64,000 nucleotides of DNA from NCBI GenBank assembly GCA_030770425.1, contig JASJFT010000176.1, positions 23,945 to 87,944 on the forward strand, given 5' to 3'. The notes beneath the pieces were generated by a model. That model was not told the DNA's origin, did no database searches, and was given only the letters and a program-made list of their open reading frames with translations. This DNA comes from Darksidea phi (taxonomy: Eukaryota > Ascomycota > Dothideomycetes > Pleosporales > Lentitheciaceae). Within the stretch, counting starts at the first letter, position 1, and each line of letters begins with the position of its first letter. The translations under genes were made by a program, and so were the position numbers. Below, in pieces: positions 39,393-48,467 of this stretch.

Positions 39393-42300
39393 TCTTAACT
39401 ATCTAGTAGGTAGGAATAGCTAACTATAATAGTAGGAGAGGAAACCTAATAAAGCGAAGCGGTATAGCTACTAACTTAGGTCGAACCCTTAGAGGTAGAA
39501 AGTTATAGGGAATTTAGTTTCCTAGAAGATAGTATAACTATAGAAAATTTTAAAAGAGTTATTAAGAATTAGTATATATTTAAAAAAAGAGAAGATATAC
39601 TAGAAGTCTAGCTTATAGAATTAACTATCTAACTTTAAAGATATATAAGTAAACTATTAAAGCTTAGAGAACTAGAGAAGTTTAATAGAACTAGATCGAA
39701 GCTTAGAGGATTTTTAGCTAATATAGTAATCTATCTCGATCTTAATAGAATAAAGCTATCTACTAAAAGCGATAAAGTATCGTTCGTAGCTATCTAGTTT
39801 ATAGGGAAGACTATTACTTAGTTTAAAATATATCTAAACGAATAACTATAACTACCCGAAGCTTAACGAAGTAATAAAATAAAGACTATCTTCTTAAGTT
39901 ATAAGTACTTTAAGAATAAGTTATATATTATCTTTAGAGATATTAATTTAAAGAGACTAGTAAAATAAAAGATTATACGTCTTAAATAGACGAAATCTAT
40001 TATAACCTATACGTCTAAGTTTAAATAACTTACTACGAAAATCTAATAGGGAGAGGTAGCCCTTATATTATAGTACTACGAAGGACTAAAAGACTATATC
40101 TATTATAAAATAATTCGGATAGAACGACCCTAGACTATAAGAGGACTAATTAAATAAGCTATTAAGATAGACGATAACCTCTATCTCTAAAACCTAGAAA
40201 GAAAGGAAAAGGTTAAATTCTATAAAAAAAAGAAGGAAGAAAAATACTATAGACTAGAGGTAATAGTTCTAGAGACTAGTCTAGAGTATAAAAAAGAGAA
40301 ATAGAACCCTAAGAAATAAGAGCTCTATAAGAAGTAAGCGTACTTTAAATATAAAAAGTAAGAATATCTAGTAAAAGACTATAGATTAGGTTAAAGAAAG
40401 AAAAAATCTTAATACGCCTAGTAGGGTAAGAGGGATAGAGTAGCTATAATATAAGAATATAATACTATATATTAGACGACTTATATACGCGATTAGTATA
40501 AAACGTACTATAAAGCTAAGTTAAATACTAGCTATTAGTTATAGAAATAGTAGGTAGCTATAACTTAAGAATCTTAAAGAAGAGTTTCGTTCTCGCTAGA
40601 AGTATAAGAAGAAGTACTCGAGGAAGACTTATCTACGGAGTAGGAAGACTTCGATAATACCCTAGATACGCCGTTATAAATAGTTAATAATAGTAATAAG
40701 TCCTTAGAACTAGAAGATAAAAATCTAGTTATATTATATAAGAATACTAGATACCTATAGATAACTTAACTATCTAAGGAAGAAATAGGACTAGTACTAG
40801 AACTCGATATAACTTATACTTAAGCCTTATAATTTATAGAGAAAACTACGATACCTCTAATAATATAAGAGATTTATAAGGAATAGTCTAGATCTTACCT
40901 AATATACCGACTATTTAAGGATTTTAAATAATAGGTTAAATAGAACTTTATTATTATAGATCTTATACCTAACTAAGAAACTTAGAAAGAAATATAGTAT
41001 ATTACAAAGATAGTTAATAAAGAATAACTATAGTATATAGTAATTAAACGATAGATTCCTATATAAATAACCTTTATAAAATATAATAATTAGAGATATA
41101 AGATTAATCTAGAGGATAATCTATAATACGAAATAAGATACTCTATATATTTTAAGATTATATAGATCTTATATATATAGAAAGAATATAAACTCTATAA
41201 GAGAGTAAAGTAAAAAAATAACTATTACCTAGTAAAAGACTATAATAAAAGGATTACCTAAGTAGTTATACTAGAAGTAGTATATAGATAGTAATAATCT
41301 AAAAATTAATAATAAAAAGAATATATAAGAATTATACTAGGACTACTCTTACTATTAAATTATATACTAGGAAGACTATAATATAAATACCTAGAGAATA
41401 AATACTTAAAGTATATTTAGAATAAAATTAATATAAAATATTAGTCTAAGAAGATAAGAATTTAAGGGATAGAAGGATAGAACTATATCTACCTCTAAGG
41501 AACCTACTAAGAAAGAAAGATTACTACCTTAATCGATAGTAGAGCTACTCGAAACTTTATTAGTAAGGACTTTATCTAATAAAAGAAGATTTCCTAATAA
41601 AAAAAACGATATTCTAGTATTATATATACTATTAAAGGAGAACCCTTTAATAAACCTATAATATATAAAACTAAAGGTAAACTTAGCCTATAGGGATAGG
41701 AAAAAGAAAACGAAATACTCGACGTAATTAAGATATTAGATAACTAGGATATAATCCTAGGAATACTATAGCTCTAAGAAGTCGATTCTTAGATTTAATA
41801 GATAAACTAATAGGTATTATTTCTACGATAGAATCTAGGCGTAACTTAAGAAGAGAATAATAATATCCTAGAATAATATAGGAAATAGGAAGAATTATTT
41901 TAAGAATCTAAAGAGAGTCTATTCTAATACTAGTCCTAGGACTATATAATCCTACTATAGAAAGAGAAAACTCTAGAATTCGGACTAATCTATAAACTAA
42001 CTAAGGATAAAGAAAAGACTATAATAATACTATAAAGTACTAGTATATAGGTACTAAGGAGTAGAAAAAACCCTTAAATAACTAATAAGAATATATTATT
42101 TCTTATATATAAGATAACTAGTTACTTAAGTAATTTTAGAATATATAGACTATTACTATAATAAGTATACTAGATATATATCCTATAGAATACTATAACT
42201 AATAGAAAATATAGAAGGACTATAGAAAATTATTACTATAGACTTTATTACATAGTTACCGCGTTCTAAGAAACTAATAATAGAAGTATCCTATAATACT

Positions 42301-44030
42301 ATATTAGTAGTAGTAAATAAGTTTACGAAGTACGCTTACTTTATCCTATATAAGAATAAAAGAAATACTATAGAATAACTTATCTATACCCTACTAAGAT
42401 ATATATTTAGCGAATATAAAATATTAGATAAAATAATCTTAGATAGAGATATTAAATTTATAGTAAAGTTTTAGTAAACTCTTATAACTAAACTAGGAAT
42501 AAAATATAGTATATTAACTATATACTATCTATAGATAGATAGACTAACGGAAAGAATAAATTAAATAGTAGAGTAATACCTTAGATATTATTTAAACTAC
42601 TACTAGAGTAATTAGATTATACTTCTATCTATAGTATAGTTTACGTATAATAGTTTATAATATAGTATAATAAAGATAATACCTTTCTTTATAAACTATA
42701 GAATTAAACTAGAAATATATAAAGAATCTAGATAACTTTAATCTTATAGCTAAAATAGAGAAGAAATAGTAAAAATTATTCTACGAATATACTAATAGCT
42801 TAAGAAAGACGTAAAATTCCTTTAAAATAGAATAAATAAGTACTATAATAAGAAGTAAAAGGAAGTACTAGCTTTTAAAGAGGGAGAAAAGGTATAGTTA
42901 CTACGAAAAAATATTAAAAGTAAGCGACCTAATAATAAACTAGACTATACTAAGATTAGTTCTTATAAGATTAAAAAATAAGTCTTATCTATAAACTACT
43001 AATTAAGACTACCTCTATAAATAAAAATCTATCCTATATTCTATATTAGCTTACTAGAAAAAGTATTATAGGATACTAAACTAGTAGTATACGAAGTAGA
43101 TATATATAGAGAAGATAACGAAGAATAGAAAATAGAAGAAATCCTAGATAACGACGTTAGAAATAGAAAAAACTACTATCTAGTTAAATAGTAAAGAATA
43201 GATAAAAAGAAAAATCTATAAAAACGAACCTAAGAACCCGAAGATAATCTTAATTATCCTAAGAAGCTTACGGAGTACTAAAACTATAATCTTAAAGGAA
43301 CCCTAGAGATAAAGTAAATTTACCTTATAATAAGTTAAGAAGACTAGTATTACCTATAATATAGTAAGAGATATTTAATAAATTAAGAGGAGTAGTATTA
43401 TCTACGATACTATAAGTAATATCTAGAGTAGTTAGAAAGGTCTCTAGATCCTTCTACCGCCCTAGCTACTAGAGCTCCGCCTTCTCTTTATCTAGCTTAG
43501 CTTCTAGTACCTAGGATTACGCCGTTAACTTTTTATAAAGGACTACTCTCTACTTCTCTAAATAATATACTCGTATCTAAGCCTCTACTAGCTTATTAAG
43601 AAGCTTATCCTAAGCTTTTTAAGCCTCCTCTAGTTATTATTAAAGTTTCTCTTCCGTACGGTTAATAGATCTTACTAATAGTAATAAGCCCTAATATATA
43701 AGTTTCGCTACTTAATATAGACGAACCTTCTAATAATAAGATACTAGATATATAATAAGAATCTTATATATTAGTATAAATATATATCTTATAATATCTA
43801 CTATCTTTAGATAAGGTAATATATAGTATTTCTAACTACGAATAATAACTATAGGAAAATATTTCGGAACTATAATAAAAAATTTTATTAATAAGAGTAA
43901 TATATTCTTAAGTTTTACACGATATTATAATAGATAATAACGATCTCTTAAGGTAGGGCCCTAATACTAATATAGCCGAATATTAGATCTAGAATAACCT
44001 CTAAGCCGAAGGTTTAGAGAGGGGAGATAG
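39393..44030 (+). pseudogene. D1 Gag, integrase and chromodomain (RT missing, RIP-dead)
   Basis: The + strand holds Gag at about 39,480-40,450 with a zinc knuckle at about 40,341-40,385 (Cys to Tyr) and a protease region at about 41,400-41,950. Across the deletion junction near 42,000-42,030 it passes straight to the integrase region (about 42,130-42,750, QIDRLTERIN-like segment near 42,530) and a chromodomain at about 43,140-43,290. The last 740 bp before the LTR are non-coding 3' leader. Without RT it could only have moved, if at all, using enzymes of another copy. Confidence 0.83.
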
Positions 44031-44491
44031 TATTATAAACTAAATATATACTATAGAATAATAGTAAGAAGAGCTACCTAAGATTAAACCTATTACTAGC
44101 TCTAATATAGAGTATAAAGATTATAACTATAGTATAAATAATAATTAGTATAGATAGCTCTACTAAGTTACGTAATAGATCTATACCTTAGTAAAGATAG
44201 ATCTAAGGGTTACGTAATAGCTTAATAGATCTATTAGAATAGAGCTACGGAGCTATAGCTTAATAGATCTATAGGTATAGAGCTATAGATCTAAGAAAAC
44301 CAAATTAATATATAATAATTACGAATCTCTTAAATAGTTTTCTTTCCTTATAGTTAATTCGAATCTAGATTAATCCTAGCCTATTAATATAATTAAACTA
44401 TTATCTACTTATTCCTACTCCTCTATTCCTATCTTAAGTATAAACCCTAAACGAGACTAAATAACCTATCGGGCCCGGACCCTATTTAATA
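44031..44491 (+). repeat. 3' LTR of D1 (461 bp)
   Basis: Same length as the 5' LTR. Together with the adjoining inverted D2 LTR fragment (44,497-44,771) it makes an LTR palindrome. Confidence 0.9.
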
Positions 44492-44496
44492 ACTAT

Positions 44497-44771
44497 TATA
44501 TATTAATTTAGTTTTCTAGAATTTATAGGATTTATAGTTCTATACTTCTATAAATCTACTAATCTATAAATCTATAGATCTATAGGATCTATATTTACTA
44601 AGATATATAGATCTATAGATCTATTATATAACTCTCTAGTAAAGCTATCCGTACTAATTATTATTTATACTATAGTTATAATCGTCGTATTTTATATTAG
44701 AGTTAGTAATAGATTTAATCTTAGATAGTTCTTCTTACTATTATTCTATAGTATATATTTAGTTTATAATA
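44497..44771 (-). repeat. D2 5' LTR, last fragment
   Basis: Reverse complement of the first half of the D-family LTR, continuing exactly from 38,931 across the D1 insertion, and followed by the D2 target duplication GCTCG (44,772-44,776). Confidence 0.88.
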
Positions 44772-44776
44772 GCTCG

Positions 44777-46560
44777 TAGAAGCTAAGTATAAGATTAAGA
44801 TTATTATAGACTACTAAAATCTTATAAGTTTTATAACTACGAAGAAACTTAATTAATAATAATTTTAATAGTCGAAATTACTAGTAGATTACGACTTTAA
44901 AATAAGTTACTAGTTAGAAATACTAAATAAAGTAGTAGATACTCTTAATAAAAGATTAGACCTTTAAGATACTAATAAATCTATTATATATAAACTAGTT
45001 CTATAAAAAAAATCTAATAAAACTCTTATATATAACTATATAAGACTAGTTAAAATTATAGTAGTAGTAGATATTAAGAAAAAATAAAGAAATAAGGTCT
45101 AAAAAACTATTAAGAGTACTAACGAAATATTAGAGGAAGATAATATATACTTTAATAAGAAAGAATACTCTACTTTAAAAAATAACTTAAAGATAAGACC
45201 TTATATACTACTAAGTCTTAGAGAAGATCTAATATAGGAAATTTATAAAAGTAAAATACTAGAATACTTAGAAATCGATAAAATAGTTAGATATATAGAT
45301 AGAGAATACCTACTTACTAATATAAGAAAGAAAGTTTAGAAAGTAATAGACGACTATTTAGAATATTCTAAGAATAAATCTAAAAGATATAAGTCCTATA
45401 GATTACTTTAACTACTAGTATTACTTATATAATTATAGACTTACGTTATAATAGACTTTATAGTAAAGCTACTACTATTATTAGAATTAAGATTAGAAAG
45501 ATTATACGATACGATTATAATAATTATAAATTAATTAACTAAGATAGTATACTTTATTCTAATAAACGAAGTAATTATAGTAGAAAATATAGCTTATAAG
45601 ATTAAGAAAATACTTATTACTAATTATAGATTACTAAAATAGATTCTTATAAATAGGGATAAACTATTTACTTTAAAGTTTTAGAGTATACTACTCGTAA
45701 AACTAGAAATTAAAAGAAAGCTATTAACTAGCTTTTATCTATAGATAGATAAATAAACAGAATAAATAAACTAAACTCTAGAGAAATATTTAAGATTCTA
45801 TATTAATAAATTATAGAATAATTAGGTTAAATTATTACTAATAGTATAATTAATATATAATAGTAAGAAGTTTATAATAACTAGATACTTACTATACTAT
45901 ATAAACTATAAATATAAGCTAATAACTTATAAAGATTTAAAGAATATTAAGAGTATATCTATTAGAGTAGAAGAAAAAGTCTATTTAATATAAGAATTAT
46001 ATAAAGAACTTAGTATATAGATAGTACGTAGAAATCTTATAATAGTTAAAATAGTAAATAAAAGAAGACTTAAGAGACTAATTCTTAAGAAGAGAAATAA
46101 AATTTTCCTTTTATAATAAAATCTAAAAACTAAATAACTATATAATAAACTAGATAATTTATAAATTAGACTATTCGAAATTAAGAAAAAAATAGAATTA
46201 GTTAACTATAAGCTAAAACTAGCTAAAGGTATAAGGATATATTTAATATTCTATATATTATTACTAAAACTAGTATTAGAAGATACTAAAGTAACTACTA
46301 ATATCGAACTTAAAGATAAGAAGTACGAAGTTAAGAAAATTTAAGAACTATAGAAGTTTAGATATTAGTAGAAATACTTAGTTAAGTAGATAGGATAGTC
46401 TACTAGTTAAAATATATAAAAATTAATTAAGAATCTATAGAGTTACTAGCGACTAGTTAAATAGTATTATTAGAAGTATCTAAAGGTAAAGGCTCCTAAC
46501 TATCTAGGAAGATAGAGAAATTAGTAGAATTATATAGTAAGGGTTACTATAGTAACTTAG
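44777..46560 (+). pseudogene. Element A, rest of pol: integrase and chromodomain (RIP-dead)
   Basis: Continues element A from 7,750. First the end of RNase H, then integrase (about 45,150-46,000, with a readable DRQ-T-RIN-like segment near 45,740-45,780), then a C-terminal chromodomain at about 46,325-46,480 whose KYLVKQ core is recognisable. No LTR for A was found at this end. Either it lies beyond, in the unexplained sequence at 46,560-47,585, or it has been lost. Confidence 0.8.
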
Positions 46561-46769
46561 ATAAAATAGAAGGAGTAGAATACTTAGCTTTCTCTTATTC
46601 TAGCTACTCTAGCTCTTTAATTAATAATAACTCCTAATATACTATTTTACGGTAACGTTACTTAAGTAGATAAAGCTACTTTACTAGATACTCTTTATAA
46701 GTACGAGTCTTAGATAATTAAGAATAAAGGTTAGACTCTAGAGAATCTATCTTCTTCTAGTCTTTCTTT

Positions 46770-47497
46770 ATTACTATAAGATTATATTTTAACCTATAAT
46801 AGATATACTTAATATAGAGCCTACTATTATAATTTATAATATAGAAGTAGAGAGGCTTCGTAGTATAATAATAAGAATAGGGTAAGAGTATAGAACGAGA
46901 AGAGATACGAAGATAATCGACTAAATAGTAATAATAGTTAGAACGAGTTAGATAAGGAATCCTAGGTATTATTAGAATCTAAGAAGTTAATTAAGAATAA
47001 AGAATAGTTAACCCTATATAGACGACGGATTAATTATTCTTATATATTACTAATAGAATAGGATAACTATAACTCTAAATAAGCTAAATAGTATATATAC
47101 GTAAAATACGGTATAGTATAAAAAAAGAAACCTATTAAGTACGGGTACTACTAGTTAGAGTATAGTAGATATAATAAAGTCTTCAAGGACGAAGCTTAGG
47201 AAGGAAGAGTAAGTATTATAACCCTAGAATTAGAAGGATATAGGGTAAGTATAGATATAGTCGGATCTACTAAATCGTACTTAGTTAGTAATCTAATATT
47301 ACGTAACTTAGACGTTAGGGGCGTAGCGGCTAGGTAGCGACTATAACAACTAGGGACGCTATAGATATAGTATAAGGATAATAATTATAACAGTCGTAGA
47401 TACGATAGACGTAGGGCGAGGTTAATAGCTATTATAACTAGTAACTTAAACGAAGAGTATAAGAGAGTAGAGGATCTCTTAGACTTTCTATTTTAAT
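46770..47497 (+). pseudogene. Partly RIP-mutated coding remnant at the block edge
   Basis: A + strand frame runs from at least about 46,975, and probably 46,770, to a TAA at about 47,495. It is interrupted only by TAG/TAA that fit mutated Gln/Trp codons. The product is basic and polar. Near 47,140-47,165 it has evenly spaced Tyr residues (KYGYYQLEYSRYNK) that look like former Cys of a zinc-binding motif. A few CA dinucleotides survive here, so RIP was less complete than further left. It may be the tail of element A, Gag of another element, or a host gene caught by RIP leakage. I cannot tell which. Confidence 0.45.
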
Positions 47498-47585
47498 TCC
47501 TTATAGTTAATTCTCTTTAGTTTACCTAATACTTATAAATAAGATTAGATCTTTTCCTAAGTAGTTATTCTAGTAATAGAATTCG

Positions 47586-48467
47586 TTGACTTGACCTTAA
47601 CCTATCGAAACTTAACGGTACGATAAACGTACTATCGGCCCTAACCCGGATCCCGTGTTAAAGTACGTACAACGTATAATATGTAGTGTTATAGGTAGTA
47701 CGCCATCGTTACAAATATATATGAAGGTAGAAGGGCTCGATATGTTTCGGTGATAGAGCTATCGCACAGTTATACCACGAACGGGCCCTTACATAAGCAC
47801 TGTAATCTTTAGGGTTGTAGAGATGTACTTCAATTTGACCTCTAAGGGTTATGAGTTCGGATGGTTCATGTTCGTAATGGCTAAGTACGGTAGAGCAGGA
47901 GCTGTGCTGGCGGCTATGCTTGGCCAGGCATTACGCTACCCAGGGCTGAATGCTATCCTCCGCTGCCAGCAATGATCCTTATATCCCTTCCTAACGCCAT
48001 CCATTCTAGACGTTCACGGCAAGGTCATGGCCGGTGCGGGTCGGCCGTCCTCCCTGCTGCAGGTGGCACTTTGCCGTTTCCGTCGCCACCGCGTGCTAGC
48101 ACATCTAGTCTAAGTAACAAGGTCCCTAGGTACCTTTTGGGTACCACTATTCGCCACGCGACAAGTGGAATGGTGGATGATATAACCGCGTTCCGTACGG
48201 CAAAGACGAATAGTGCTTGAGCTATAACGTGTTTCATAGTCGAGCTAGCCACCTTGCCAAGAAACTACAACCCAGCAACCTTCCATCGCAATGCAGCAAC
48301 ATGCTGATACAGATTCCTCCTGTCATGAAGCTAGACTTATCCTTGCTACTGAAGCGCTTAAAAAAGACACGACGTTAAGCGGACGACGCACAGCAGCACT
48401 GTACAGAGTTCCTCGAAGCACGCTTTAAACCAGAAGTGCTGGAACTGATGGCCATACACAGTACTCA
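47586..48467. other. Boundary interval without recognised gene
   Basis: CpA and TpG return to normal frequency from about 47,585. Two short overlapping open frames on opposite strands (about 47,972-48,252) have no recognisable domain, no introns and low-complexity translations, so I do not call them. I see no LTR, tRNA or terminator here. The left 300 bp are still fairly AT-rich. Confidence 0.6.

Larger units (their letters stand above)
38932..44491 (+). mobile_element. Ty3/Gypsy chromovirus D1, RT-deleted, TSD ACTAT
   Basis: Two equal 461-bp LTRs (38,932-39,392 and 44,031-44,491), the 5-bp duplication ACTAT (38,927-38,931 and 44,492-44,496), and a purine tract at 44,016-44,030. Same family as D2 but on the opposite strand, and inserted inside the 5' LTR of D2. 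Internally it lacks about 1.47 kb relative to D2 (junction near 42,000-42,030, corresponding to about 16,855-18,355 of D2), which removes RT and RNase H. Confidence 0.9.
7751..44771 (-). mobile_element. Ty3/Gypsy chromovirus D2, split by four insertions
   Basis: Minus-strand LTR retrotransposon flanked by the 5-bp duplication GCTCG (7,746-7,750 and 44,772-44,776), which proves that the two distant ends belong together. Its 3' LTR is 7,751-8,198. Its 5' LTR is in three pieces: 22,073-22,217, 38,914-38,931 and 44,497-44,771. Subtracting C, the A-tailed insert, B, D1 and their duplications leaves about 7,033 bp. That agrees with sister copy D1 (5,560 bp) plus the about 1.47 kb that D1 lacks. D2 sits inside the RNase H region of element A. 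Confidence 0.9.
1..47585. repeat. RIP-saturated AT-rich block of nested retrotransposons
   Basis: CpA and TpG are almost completely missing over this whole stretch on both strands, while CpG, CpT and CpC persist. This is the product expected of repeat-induced point mutation. Because ATG, CTG, TTG and GTG all contain TG, start codons have vanished: I noticed only three ATG on the + strand (about 12,314, 31,833 and 37,445). No ORF of 60 codons or more survives. The contents are nested LTR retrotransposons, listed separately. The right edge is abrupt: CA and TG reappear at about 47,585-47,650. RIP is known only in fungi, mainly Pezizomycotina, which supports the organism call. Confidence 0.93.

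Noticed and set aside
1..47585. Mitochondrial or plastid DNA because of AT-richness
   Set aside because: Specific CpA/TpG loss with CpG kept, LTR pairs, 5-bp duplications and Gypsy domains identify RIP-mutated nuclear repeats.
47972..48252. Overlapping short open frames on both strands
   Set aside because: No domain, low-complexity translations, strands compete, no splice or codon evidence.
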